Part shown: positions 17,152-24,577 of the stretch, piece by piece
Numbering within the stretch: position 1 is the first letter of the stretch
Layout of the letters: every line of letters starts with the position of its first letter
Position numbers and translations under genes: made by a program
The notes under the pieces: model-generated
Told to the model about the DNA's origin: nothing
Databases searched by the model: none
What the model saw: the letters and a program-made list of their open reading frames with translations, nothing else
NCBI GenBank assembly: GCA_964619055.1
Contig: CAZUDB010000001.1
Coordinates: 87,953-151,952, forward strand
Source of the DNA: CAYVUM01 sp964619055
Lineage (GTDB): Bacteria; Pseudomonadota; Alphaproteobacteria; Rhodospirillales; Defluviicoccaceae
Reading direction: 5' to 3'
DNA: 64,000 nt

Positions 17152-17777
17152 AGGCATTCCGCTTTCCATCCCGTCTTGTGACGCTGGCCACGCTTCGCTG
17201 GTGGAGCCTCGCCGGCGGCGCGGCCATGCTCCTCGCCGTTGCGATAGCGCACCCGGGCCAAGCAAACGATGCGGACGAGGACACATGGAAGGCCCTTCAG
17301 TCCGGCGGCGTGATTGCGATGTTGCGCCACGCTCGGGCCCCTGGCACCGGTGATCCGGCCGGGTTTAGACTCGGCGCTTGCGAGACTCAGCGAAATCTCA
17401 ACGAGGTAGGGCGGGCTCAAGCGCGCGCCCTTGGAGGGATGTTTCGCGAACGTGGCGTATCTGTGGATGGGGTCTATTCGAGCCAGTGGTGTCGGTGCCT
17501 CGACACTGCCTCGCTGATGGCGTTGGGCGAGGTCAACGAGCTTCCCTCAGTAAATTCCTTTTTTCAGCGCCCGGAGCGTAAAGCTCCGCAGATGGCGGCG
17601 CTACGCTCCTGGCTTGCAGAAAACGGGCGTCCCCAAGGCTCCATAGTGCTGGTGACCCACCAGGTGGTGATTTCAGCGCTTACGGGCGTTTTCCCTCGCT
17701 CGGGCGAGACCGTCGTGTTTCAGGTGGGGGTGGGTGGCAAGGTGTCCGTGATCGGGCGATTGCCACCACCGGAATGA
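17148..17777 (+). CDS. Histidine phosphatase superfamily protein, exported or membrane-anchored
   Basis: A 209-residue protein with an N-terminal hydrophobic segment (about 20-35, cleavage possible after HPGQA). VIAMLRHARAPG holds the catalytic RH motif, here RHA instead of RHG. GVYSSQWCRCLDTA supplies the second arginine and VLVTHQVVISALTG the second catalytic His. It fits the periplasmic branch-2-like phosphoglycerate-mutase fold proteins with an unknown phosphomonoester substrate. It is coupled by ATGA to the small membrane protein upstream. Confidence 0.85.
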   Translation: MKAFRFPSRLVTLATLRWWSLAGGAAMLLAVAIAHPGQANDADEDTWKALQSGGVIAMLRHARAPGTGDPAGFRLGACETQRNLNEVGRAQARALGGMFRERGVSVDGVYSSQWCRCLDTASLMALGEVNELPSVNSFFQRPERKAPQMAALRSWLAENGRPQGSIVLVTHQVVISALTGVFPRSGETVVFQVGVGGKVSVIGRLPPPE

Positions 17778-17786
17778 TTATCGCGA

Positions 17787-18527
17787 TCAGGCGTTAAAGC
17801 CGCCATCTACGTTCAGGCTTGTGCCAGTGATGTTAGACGCCGCGGGTGACGCCAAGAAGGCCACAAGCGCCGCCACCTCCTCCGGCCGACCATAACGCCC
17901 GATCGCGGTCATGGGCGCCATGACCTGTCCGAATTCGCTCGCCGCCGGGTTCATGTCGGTGTCGATCGGTCCTGGTTGGACGCAGTTAACGGTGATGCCG
18001 CGAGGTCCCAAATCGCGCGCCCACCCCATTGTCAGGGCGGACACGGCGGCCTTGCTCATCGCGTAGAAGGCGCCGCCAGGAAACGGCATGCGATCGCCGT
18101 TGACACTACCGACGGTGATGATACGCCCTCCTTCCGCCATGACCCGTGCCGCCGCCCGGCTGGCGACAAACACGGCGCGGATGTTGATGGCCACCAAGCG
18201 CTCAAACTCTTCGTCGGTGGCCTCTGTCAGTGGCATCATCGTAAAGACACCAGCATTGTTGACCAGAATATCAAGCCGCCCAAATTGGTCGACCGTTAGC
18301 TGCACCGCCGCTTCGACCTGTGTCGAGTCCGCCGCATCGGCACGAATGGCCAAACCATTGCCATTACCCCTCGCAATGGCGGTCACGACCGCATCAGCTT
18401 CCTCCTGTCGCGACGCATAAGTGAGCACAACATTGGCGCCTTCATCCGCGAGCGCGCGAACGCACGCAGCCCCGATGCCGCGGCTTCCACCTGTAACCAG
18501 CGCAACACGCCCTTCAAGATCCGCCAT
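17787..18527 (-). CDS. SDR family NAD(P)-dependent oxidoreductase (FabG-like)
   Basis: A 246-residue classical short-chain dehydrogenase. VALVTGGSRGIGAA is the cofactor loop, NNAGVF the structural motif, the catalytic Ser is in TVGSVNGD and Tyr/Lys in FYAMSKAAV, and GTSLNVDGGF ends the protein. ATG at 18527 is preferred over an upstream frame start because it places the Rossmann motif near residue 10 and has a G-rich site just before it. Its 3' end faces the histidine phosphatase gene with a 9-base gap. Substrate unknown. Confidence 0.9.
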   Translation of the reverse strand: MADLEGRVALVTGGSRGIGAACVRALADEGANVVLTYASRQEEADAVVTAIARGNGNGLAIRADAADSTQVEAAVQLTVDQFGRLDILVNNAGVFTMMPLTEATDEEFERLVAINIRAVFVASRAAARVMAEGGRIITVGSVNGDRMPFPGGAFYAMSKAAVSALTMGWARDLGPRGITVNCVQPGPIDTDMNPAASEFGQVMAPMTAIGRYGRPEEVAALVAFLASPAASNITGTSLNVDGGFNA

Positions 18528-18630
18528 CACCCCAACCTTCCGAAAATTGCTGCATTGCCGAGAGGTGGGACTTGAACACGGCATTACCAGATGCGACGCC
18601 AGCGCTGCATAGAATTGGGTGCAAACGAAA

Positions 18631-18656
18631 CGGCGGCCCTGTGATCAGAGCCGCCG
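18631..18656 (-). terminator. GC-rich hairpin terminator after the first PEP-CTERM gene
   Basis: CGGCGGC (18631-18637) pairs with GCCGCCG (18650-18656), with a further CTG/CAG stem inside. Read on the minus strand the hairpin is followed by TTTCGTTTGC. It lies 61 bases beyond the stop of the gene ending at 18718. Confidence 0.65.
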
Positions 18657-18717
18657 TGCCGTGTCCCGCATTTCTATTTAGGGCGTTGTGCCCATTGATA
18701 TTCGTTGTTGGTTGATC

Positions 18718-19446
18718 CTAGTGGCGGCGCGCGAAGTAACCGAGGGCGACCAAGCCAAGGCCGAGCGTCAGGACGGCGGCCGGCACCGGAAGGTCACCAG
18801 GGTCCGGCCCGCCCGCTGAAACGATCTCGATCACCGTGGCATCGGCAAATCGTGAGCCTTCGAGCTGCAGCGTGATGCGGTCAATTTCTTCAACAGTAAC
18901 GCCTACGAAATCCGACAAATCGGACTCGATCTTCTGTCCCGTGGTGATCATGGGCGTGAAAACCGACGATGTCGCGCCCGAGACATCTTCCAAGATCACG
19001 GTCAGCGAGATTGGACCTTCGGAGTCATCCACAAGCCCGACGTCCACGGTGAACACCAAAAACGGGTTGGCCGCAGTAAGATCAACACCGCCTAGGCCAC
19101 TGCCGTCACCCTCCCACACAACCTGACCGATGAAGCCGCCGTTCGCACTGGGGTTGGTACCGGCCGTAAAACCGAATACACCACCGCTGACACTGACGTT
19201 CGTCAGAGCGGAGCCTTCAACGACGTTGAGGGTGCGGTGGCCGCCGATGGGTCCGAACAGTGCTTCTTCAATTGGACCGACAGGAACGCTGAAGTTGACT
19301 GACTGAGGCGGCATCGGCGCGCCAAACACCGTGTCGTCCGTTGGACCGGCAATGAAATCAAACGTATCGATGATGATCGCGTGCGCGTTGCCCGTTACCA
19401 GCAGCGCAGCGCTCAATCCCACTCCCGCTAAAATCCGCTTCATCAT
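18718..19446 (-). CDS. PEP-CTERM/VPLPA-type sorted secreted protein, paralog 1
   Basis: A 242-residue secreted protein: signal peptide (MMKRILAGVGLSAALLVTGNAHA), a beta-rich body, and a C-terminal sorting tail with DLPVPAAVLTLGLGLVALGY followed by FARRH. Such Pro-rich/hydrophobic/Arg tails are recognised by exosortases, which process the protein at the inner membrane. The body begins IIIDTFDF and contains IGGHRTLNVVEGSALTNVSV, closely matching the neighbour at 20017. GGGG precedes the tandem ATG codons at 19446/19443; the long open frame upstream overlaps the sigma-54 control region and is not coding. Function in the envelope or matrix unknown. Confidence 0.85.
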   Translation of the reverse strand: MMKRILAGVGLSAALLVTGNAHAIIIDTFDFIAGPTDDTVFGAPMPPQSVNFSVPVGPIEEALFGPIGGHRTLNVVEGSALTNVSVSGGVFGFTAGTNPSANGGFIGQVVWEGDGSGLGGVDLTAANPFLVFTVDVGLVDDSEGPISLTVILEDVSGATSSVFTPMITTGQKIESDLSDFVGVTVEEIDRITLQLEGSRFADATVIEIVSAGGPDPGDLPVPAAVLTLGLGLVALGYFARRH

Positions 19447-19589
19447 GCTACCCCATTCCATTCTGGCACCCATTGCCTTGTTCGATATTGCCCGCGTCAC
19501 GCTCACCAAGTCTCGACCGGCACTAACCCGACCCGCCGCTTGAGGACGGCGTCCGAAGGTTACGACCGATCCCCTGCTGCTATCTAAAC

Positions 19590-19605
19590 AGCAATAACTA
19601 TGCCA
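19590..19605 (-). promoter_or_regulatory. Sigma-54 (RpoN) -24/-12 promoter of PEP-CTERM gene 1
   Basis: On the minus strand the sequence is TGGCATAGTTATTGCT, matching TGGCAY-R-N4-TTGCW with the required 10-base GG-to-GC spacing. Transcription would start near 19578, giving a leader of about 130 bases before the ATG at 19446. Confidence 0.82.
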
Positions 19606-19668
19606 ACGGAAAAAGGGTTTGGTCGTCATGGCGTTAAGGAGCCGTCGTATCGAATGGGGTGAATGACT

Positions 19669-19685
19669 TGTAAAGAAATCCGACA
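19669..19685 (-). promoter_or_regulatory. 17-bp upstream activator site, proximal (gene 1)
   Basis: Plus strand TGTAAAGAAATCCGACA. It shares TGT-AAA at one end and ACA at the other with three further sites in this region and lies 64 bases from the sigma-54 promoter. Likely the binding site of a sigma-54 activator (PrsR-type in other PEP-CTERM bacteria); the protein is not in the window. Confidence 0.65.
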
Positions 19686-19781
19686 GACTTTCGGGCCTGG
19701 TGGCGCCGTGGCTTGTCGGACACTGGCAATTTTTCATTATTTTTCAGAGAATTATAGCGGCGGAGTAACGGCCGGTGAGAT

Positions 19782-19798
19782 TGTAAAGAATGCTGACA
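19782..19798 (-). promoter_or_regulatory. 17-bp upstream activator site, distal (gene 1)
   Basis: Plus strand TGTAAAGAATGCTGACA, 113 bases beyond the proximal site. Same TGTAAA...GACA layout and same length of 17. Confidence 0.65.
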
Positions 19799-19907
19799 TC
19801 GCCATGGTGCCCTCTTGAAATACGATCGCGGTCCGTGCAGCTGAATGGCGATACCGGGACCGGCCTAGCACCCGTTCGCTGGCGGGATCCAATCCCATAA
19901 ACGCGAA

Positions 19908-19935
19908 CGCGGCGGCTCTAGAAAGAACCGCCGCG
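19908..19935 (-). terminator. GC-rich hairpin terminator after PEP-CTERM gene 2
   Basis: CGCGGCGG (19908-19915) pairs with CCGCCGCG (19928-19935), with a TCT/AGA stem inside. On the minus strand it is followed by TTCGCGTTTATGG. It lies 81 bases past the stop at 20017 and has the same CGGCGG stem core as the hairpin after gene 1. Confidence 0.65.
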
Positions 19936-20016
19936 TACAGAACCTAGAAACGTGAGGTCAGCGAGTTTTTTGCTTGACCGCGGCGTTCTGACCGAGCTGC
20001 CGCGCCCTTGGTGCAA

Positions 20017-20820
20017 TCAGCCCCGGCGCCGCGCAACAACCCCAGCGACAATCAGGCCGAAGGCCAAACCCGCCAGCGAGACCGGAGCAGGAATCGCTGC
20101 TTCGATCGTGCCGATATCGAACTGAAAGTCGGCTGCCGGCACCTCGGAGAAGAAGTTGAGCGCAATGCTCTCGATGTCACTTAAGTCGACCGGCCCGTTG
20201 GTCGGCACGAAGTCGGCGATAGGGAACTTGAACAAGGTTTCGGGAGCGAAACCGCCAACCTGCGTGAATTCAGACGAGGATCCCGTTCCGTCGGTCAGCG
20301 TCAGGGTCAACGTGATCCCGGCGCCAACCATGTCGACCGCTTCGGTCACGAACTGGATAACGCCTCCAGAGAAGGCACTGAGATCGGCGTCAAGGCCGGC
20401 CCCGCCGGCATCATAGATCAACAACGCTTCAAAGAACGGAGGGCTGACCGGGAGGGGCGGTGTTGCGCCCGCGGAGAAGGCTACCGTACCCGGGAACATC
20501 ATTTCATTGCCGCCGAAATCCCGCCCGGTGACCGCGATATTGGTCTGTCCACTACCCGCCAAGATGTTCATGCCGCGGAAGCCGCCGATCGGCGCTTCGC
20601 CCGGAGGGGCGACGGAAGCAATGTCGAAGTACGCGATGTCCTTGTTCGGAATCACGCCGCCCCGGGGCGGCAAATTAAACGTCACCAAATCCGTGCCGGG
20701 CGCACCGGGAAAGCTCGGTGTAACCGTATAATCGAAATTGTCGATCAGCAGCGAATTCGCGCTGGCCGTTGCGGACATCCCCAACACTGCCGCGCCAACC
20801 GCCATCCAAAGAGTTTTCAT
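20017..20820 (-). CDS. PEP-CTERM-type sorted secreted protein, paralog 2
   Basis: A 267-residue secreted protein with a signal peptide (MKTLWMAVGAAVLGMSATASA), then LLIDNFDYT and IGGFRGMNILAGSGQTNIAV, the same two blocks as in the protein at 18718. The C-terminus AAIPAPVSLAGLAFGLIVAG followed by VVARRRG is a sorting tail in which the usual Glu of PEP is absent. GAGGGG lies about ten bases before the ATG. The two proteins are paralogs that arose by tandem duplication and both have sigma-54 control elements. Probably exported and anchored or released through an exosortase encoded elsewhere. Confidence 0.85.
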   Translation of the reverse strand: MKTLWMAVGAAVLGMSATASANSLLIDNFDYTVTPSFPGAPGTDLVTFNLPPRGGVIPNKDIAYFDIASVAPPGEAPIGGFRGMNILAGSGQTNIAVTGRDFGGNEMMFPGTVAFSAGATPPLPVSPPFFEALLIYDAGGAGLDADLSAFSGGVIQFVTEAVDMVGAGITLTLTLTDGTGSSSEFTQVGGFAPETLFKFPIADFVPTNGPVDLSDIESIALNFFSEVPAADFQFDIGTIEAAIPAPVSLAGLAFGLIVAGVVARRRG

Positions 20821-21029
20821 CGTGTCTAACCCCTCAAAGTCCGTTCCGTCGGTTCAACCGCTCGTGCGCATCGCGTTACAACAAGCGAACCAGTTATTTT
20901 CATCGCCCGGCTGAGCCCCAACGAGCCCGTCGCACCGGATCATGGCCTGTTACGCTCACACGGAAGTCGGTCTGGCGTGCGTCCCACGAGTCCGCAATTG
21001 ATGCCCGAACTCCCTCGCTACCCTCTTCG

Positions 21030-21045
21030 TGCAAAGCTCATGCCA
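21030..21045 (-). promoter_or_regulatory. Sigma-54 (RpoN) -24/-12 promoter of PEP-CTERM gene 2
   Basis: Minus strand TGGCATGAGCTTTGCA, matching TGGCAY-R-N4-TTGCW with correct spacing. The predicted transcript starts near 21018, giving a leader of almost 200 bases before the ATG at 20820. Confidence 0.82.
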
Positions 21046-21109
21046 CGCCAATCGGCGCTTGTATTTCAATGGATTGATCGGATCAGTTTAAGAAGCGGGC
21101 GGGCACATA

Positions 21110-21126
21110 TGTAAAAATTCTTTACA
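21110..21126 (-). promoter_or_regulatory. 17-bp upstream activator site, proximal (gene 2)
   Basis: TGTAAAAATTCTTTACA: TGTAAA and TTTACA form a perfect inverted repeat around five bases, the most symmetric of the four sites. It lies 65 bases from the sigma-54 promoter, against 64 for gene 1. Confidence 0.7.
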
Positions 21127-21221
21127 AACAGAGCTGTGCAGGGCTTAGGAGAACCGCCCTCACCCTGAGCATACGGCTTGCTTTTCAGAGAGTTAAGGCT
21201 CGGAAACGGCCACCGAGCAGG

Positions 21222-21238
21222 TGTAAAGTTCCGCGACA
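21222..21238 (-). promoter_or_regulatory. 17-bp upstream activator site, distal (gene 2)
   Basis: Plus strand TGTAAAGTTCCGCGACA, 112 bases beyond the proximal site, against 113 for gene 1. Same length and end bases as the other three. Confidence 0.6.
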
Positions 21239-21362
21239 CTTGGCTTCGCCGGGTGAAACCGAGCCGCTATGACGGTCCCCAGACCGATTACGGCGGTCGT
21301 TCGATAACGATGCGTGCCAGGGCCCCGACTTTAACTTCAGTAGGAACGACGCAAGAGGACTC

Positions 21363-21830
21363 ATGGCCAACCCACTGTTGCTGATCGTCGCCCACGCACC
21401 GTCACCCAACACACGACGCTTGCTCAGCGCCATCGTAAGCGGGACGCGCGATCCTCAAATCGACGCCGTAGACGTCACCGTTCGCGCCCCGCTGAAAACG
21501 TCACCCGCCGACGTCCTAGCCGCCCGCGGCTTGATCCTTGGCACGACCGAGAACCTGGGCACCATGAGCGGCGCACTCAAGGACTTCTTCGATCGCTGCT
21601 ACTACCCGTGCCTGGAGCATACCCAAGGCTTGCCCTACGCCCTCTACGTGCGCGCAGGGCATGACGGAACAGGAACCCGGCGCGCTGTGGCGATGGTCGC
21701 AACCGGGCTTCGCTGGCGGGCCGTGCAAGATCCGCTGATCTGTCGTGGCGAATGGCAGGAAGCCTTTGTGGATCAATGCCGCGATCTCGGAACACTGATG
21801 GCGGCGGGATTAGAGGCTGGCGTGTTCTAG
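21363..21830 (+). CDS. Flavodoxin-like NAD(P)H-dependent oxidoreductase family protein
   Basis: A 155-residue flavodoxin-fold protein. LLLIVAHAPSPNTRRL is the phosphate-binding loop for FMN, LILGTTENLGTMSGALKDFF and the downstream YVRAGHDGTGTRRA are other flavin-site segments of the NADPH-dependent FMN reductase superfamily. Probably a small cytoplasmic FMN protein; partner and substrate unknown. It converges on the PhnZ-like gene, their stop codons overlapping in CTAG (21827-21830). Confidence 0.8.
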   Translation: MANPLLLIVAHAPSPNTRRLLSAIVSGTRDPQIDAVDVTVRAPLKTSPADVLAARGLILGTTENLGTMSGALKDFFDRCYYPCLEHTQGLPYALYVRAGHDGTGTRRAVAMVATGLRWRAVQDPLICRGEWQEAFVDQCRDLGTLMAAGLEAGVF

Positions 21831-22387
21831 CCGGAAGCGCCTGCGCCCGGACCCATTGCCACGAGGAGCGGCCGGAAATGATCGAGTTCCGGCGTGGCGA
21901 GCCCGAGCACCTTGGCTTGGTCATCCCAGCGGCGGAGGCGAATAGCCGCATTTGCGTACGGATCGGCCAGGAACTGCACCGCCTCGGCGTCGGTCAGTGC
22001 GCCTCCTTGCAGCGCCAGTGAGTGCTGGGAGGCCCGTGACAATGACGACTCGTAACCGGTTTCGGCGACGCACAGGTAGCGCTTGGCGATGACGTGAAGG
22101 GCAATGGGCCGACAGACGGAATCGTCGAACAGGGACGCTAATGCGGCGGCGCCGCGCTGCTCATGATATTGGTCACGGTCCAGATCACCGCTCATCGCGC
22201 CGGAGGCCGGGCTTAGTAAGTGGCCGATGTCGTGCAGGAGCGCAGCGACAACCAACGCAGGTGACGCGGCCTCCGCCTCCGCCAGAACGGCTGCCTGCAG
22301 CGCGTGCTCCAGCTGCGAGACGTCCTCTCCCTCGTAGCGGGAGTGACCCTGCGTCGACAACACGTCCAGCACGGTCTCGATGTCCAT
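21827..22387 (-). CDS. PhnZ-like HD-domain phosphonate oxygenase (Phn-HD family)
   Basis: A 186-residue HD-domain protein of the family found in phosphonate operons, which includes the mixed-valent diiron oxygenases PhnZ and TmpB that cleave the C-P bond of hydroxylated aminophosphonates. Candidate metal ligands are His28, His52-Asp53, His75, His98 and Asp155. The substrate-site residues Tyr18, Glu21, His56, Lys102, Ser120 and Gln127 match PhnZ positions at an almost constant offset. ATG at 22387 has GAGAGG upstream and follows phnM by 80 bases. The partner 2-oxoglutarate hydroxylase (PhnY/TmpA) is not in the window, so the substrate is open. Confidence 0.85.
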   Translation of the reverse strand: MDIETVLDVLSTQGHSRYEGEDVSQLEHALQAAVLAEAEAASPALVVAALLHDIGHLLSPASGAMSGDLDRDQYHEQRGAAALASLFDDSVCRPIALHVIAKRYLCVAETGYESSLSRASQHSLALQGGALTDAEAVQFLADPYANAAIRLRRWDDQAKVLGLATPELDHFRPLLVAMGPGAGASG

Positions 22388-22467
22388 GGCACCTCTCTCA
22401 ATCTCATAGGTTCGCGGCCCAACGAGAGCGGCGCGCGGGTGGGCGGCCCGGCGCCGGCTGCTGGCAG

Positions 22468-23628
22468 TCAACCGATGCGCCGGCCCTCACGCCACACGCC
22501 AAGAATGATCGGAGTGCCTGCAGATACCTCGCGAACGCGGACCAGATCGGCGCGCCTGCCAACGGCGATCTCACCACGATCGACGAAGCCGACTTGCGCC
22601 GCTGGCGTTGCACTGACCATGCGGATCGCATCGGGCAACGGCAAGCCAGGCGCTTGGCAATGAAGCAAGAACGCGCCGAGCAGCAGGCTGTTGGGAACGT
22701 AATCGGACGACAGGACGTCGAGCAATCCGGCGGCGGCTAGCTCGGCGGCCGAGACGTTGCCGGAGTGCGATCCGCCTAGGACGAGGTTCGGCGCCCCCAT
22801 TAGAACGGTCAAGTTCCGTTCGCGCGCCCGCGCCGCGGCGGCCCGGGTTGTCGGAAACTCGGCTAGCACCATACCTTCGGCAACGGCCTGATCGATATGA
22901 CCGGGCTCGGCGTCGTCGTGACTTGCCATGGCGAGGCCCCGATGCCGACAGGCCTCCACGATGACTTGGCGATGGCATGCCGACAGAGTGAGATGGTTGT
23001 TCCATTGGTGCTCAATCATGCGATCGATCGTCGCATCATCGAGCCCGTACTTTCCCTGATAATACGTGCGATAGACAGCGACGTCGGCATACTGTCGCTG
23101 TCCGGGCGTGTGATCCATGGTCGAGACGAGACGCACGCGTTCGTCATCCACATAAAGCGAGAACAAGTCCAACACACGTTCGTGGCTGAGTTCGCACCGG
23201 ATGTGGAGATGGTGATCGGCGTTGAGCATTCGGTGGGCGTCCGCGTAGGCCAGCGAGTCGATCATTTCGCGAAAGTACAAGACGCGGGCGCTGCCTTCGT
23301 GAATGTCCCCTGCCGCCATTGCATCCAGAACCGTGGTAATGCCGCTGGCCACCAACTGGCGGTCATGGGCGGTTACAGCAGAGAGTGGTGGCCAGTGCAC
23401 CCCCGGCCGTGGCCGGATGTGCTTTTCCAGATTATCCGTATGAAGCTCGACCATGCCGGGAATGAGATAATCGTTCTCCACGTCTAGCGCCGACAAAGGT
23501 TCACAGCCGCCCACATCAATAGCATCGATCAGCCCTGCGCGCACAGATAGGCTGCCCGACACTATCTGGTCGGCAAGCACGATCCGTGCATTTCTAAAAC
23601 AACAGGTTGCGGACGTCGCAGATGCCAT
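22468..23628 (-). CDS. phnM: Ribose 1-methylphosphonate 5-triphosphate diphosphatase PhnM
   Basis: A 386-residue amidohydrolase-fold enzyme that releases pyrophosphate from alpha-D-ribose 1-methylphosphonate 5-triphosphate, giving the C-P lyase substrate PRPn. PGMVELHTDNLEKHIRPRPG carries the metal-binding His cluster, TMDHTPGQRQY and ASHDDAEPGH the later metal ligands, and LSSDYVPNSLLLGAF and the C-terminal VGRRADLVRV are typical PhnM. It lies between phnF and the PhnZ-like gene on the minus strand, opposite phnGHIJKL. Confidence 0.96.
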   Translation of the reverse strand: MASATSATCCFRNARIVLADQIVSGSLSVRAGLIDAIDVGGCEPLSALDVENDYLIPGMVELHTDNLEKHIRPRPGVHWPPLSAVTAHDRQLVASGITTVLDAMAAGDIHEGSARVLYFREMIDSLAYADAHRMLNADHHLHIRCELSHERVLDLFSLYVDDERVRLVSTMDHTPGQRQYADVAVYRTYYQGKYGLDDATIDRMIEHQWNNHLTLSACHRQVIVEACRHRGLAMASHDDAEPGHIDQAVAEGMVLAEFPTTRAAAARARERNLTVLMGAPNLVLGGSHSGNVSAAELAAAGLLDVLSSDYVPNSLLLGAFLLHCQAPGLPLPDAIRMVSATPAAQVGFVDRGEIAVGRRADLVRVREVSAGTPIILGVWREGRRIG

Positions 23629-23767
23629 GGCGGACTGCAGGGAGCCGAGAAGTGGTCTCAGTGACCGCGTCGCGGTGTATTGACGCGGAAGCTGAGCTCA
23701 AAACAACATCGTTGCTCGGAAGGCTGTTGGCTACGACAACGGGACCAGAAACTTCACCCCGTGTACT

Positions 23768-24490
23768 TTACGCCTCCAAAGTGAACTGAACCCAATCCGA
23801 GTTAAAGCTCGTCGCCACGAACTCGATAGGCACACCGTCGACATCCACATTAACCGCTTCACTAACCAAAACCGGTCGATTGCGCGGCTGGTGCAAGTGC
23901 TCGGCTTCGCGACCCGTCGGCATCCGCGCTAGGATCCGGGTCGAGGATCGCAAGTAGTCGTCGATTCCAAAGGCCCGGAAAGCAACAGTCAGCGATCCCT
24001 GTCGTTCGTATTCGTTTGCGATGCCGTCGAAACGCGGTAGCGGCAGGTAGTGCGAGGACACACTGACACGCCGTCCCTCAGCTTCGCCCGCCGTTTCCAT
24101 CTTTAGAACGAGGGCGTTGTCGTGGGCGTTGAGGGCTGACGCGATGGTTCGCTCGGCCGGCATGGTCGCAGCGCTTATCAGGACTCCCCGCGCCGTGCGG
24201 TTCTGCCGAGCCAGGTTCTCCGCGAATCGCGTTCGTCGACCCATTGGATAATCGATGACGTGCTCACGAACGAAGGTGCCTCGACCTTGTTCAACGCGTA
24301 AAAGACCTGTCCCCTCCAACTCGGAGAGCGCGCGTCGAACTGTGTGCCGATTAACTCCGAACGTTGCTGCCAGTTCGAATTCGGTTGGGAGCTGTTCGCC
24401 AGGGCGAAACACCTCATTGGTGATGTCGTTTTGGATGGATTCCTGGATTTGACGCCAAAGCGCCATTCCAATCCCGCGAGAGAGCGCCAT
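23768..24490 (-). CDS. phnF: GntR/HutC-family phosphonate metabolism regulator PhnF
   Basis: A 240-residue regulator: N-terminal winged helix-turn-helix (GEQLPTEFELAATFGVNRHT then VRRALSELE) and a C-terminal UTRA effector domain (about 90-235). The opening MALSRGIGMALWRQI matches the PhnF subfamily. ATG at 24490 is used; a TTG at 24508 is an alternative and neither has a clear ribosome site. It is divergent from phnG, with an inverted repeat in the spacer that may be its operator, and leads phnM and the PhnZ-like gene. Confidence 0.92.
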   Translation of the reverse strand: MALSRGIGMALWRQIQESIQNDITNEVFRPGEQLPTEFELAATFGVNRHTVRRALSELEGTGLLRVEQGRGTFVREHVIDYPMGRRTRFAENLARQNRTARGVLISAATMPAERTIASALNAHDNALVLKMETAGEAEGRRVSVSSHYLPLPRFDGIANEYERQGSLTVAFRAFGIDDYLRSSTRILARMPTGREAEHLHQPRNRPVLVSEAVNVDVDGVPIEFVATSFNSDWVQFTLEA

Positions 24491-24554
24491 TTCGTTTTTT
24501 GCAACCAATTGTTCACGTACCTGCAGTGCTTCTGACTATTAATGCGTATAACCT

Positions 24555-24577
24555 TTGTGGCCTTTCGTTGTCCACAA
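24555..24577. promoter_or_regulatory. Inverted repeat in the phnF-phnG spacer, candidate PhnF operator
   Basis: TTGTGG (24555-24560) and CCACAA (24572-24577) form a six-base inverted repeat around 11 bases. It lies 21 bases before the phnG start and between the two divergent genes, where a regulator of both would bind. No Pho box was recognised. Confidence 0.4.

Larger units (their letters stand above)
19447..20016. other. 570-base control region between the PEP-CTERM genes
   Basis: This stretch contains no convincing gene. It holds the sigma-54 promoter (19590-19605) and two 17-bp upstream sites (19669, 19782) of the first PEP-CTERM gene, then the terminator of the second (19908-19935). It is AT-richer than its surroundings around 19720-19790. 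Confidence 0.7.
20821..21362. other. 542-base control region upstream of PEP-CTERM gene 2
   Basis: I see no conserved gene here. It holds the sigma-54 promoter at 21030 and two 17-bp sites (21110, 21222) of the minus-strand PEP-CTERM gene. The promoter of the plus-strand flavodoxin-like gene at 21363 must lie at its right end, but no clear -35/-10 pair was found. Confidence 0.65.

Noticed and set aside
23629..23767. A hidden phnN between phnM and phnF
   Set aside because: Only 139 bases are available, and no kinase P-loop can be read in any frame.
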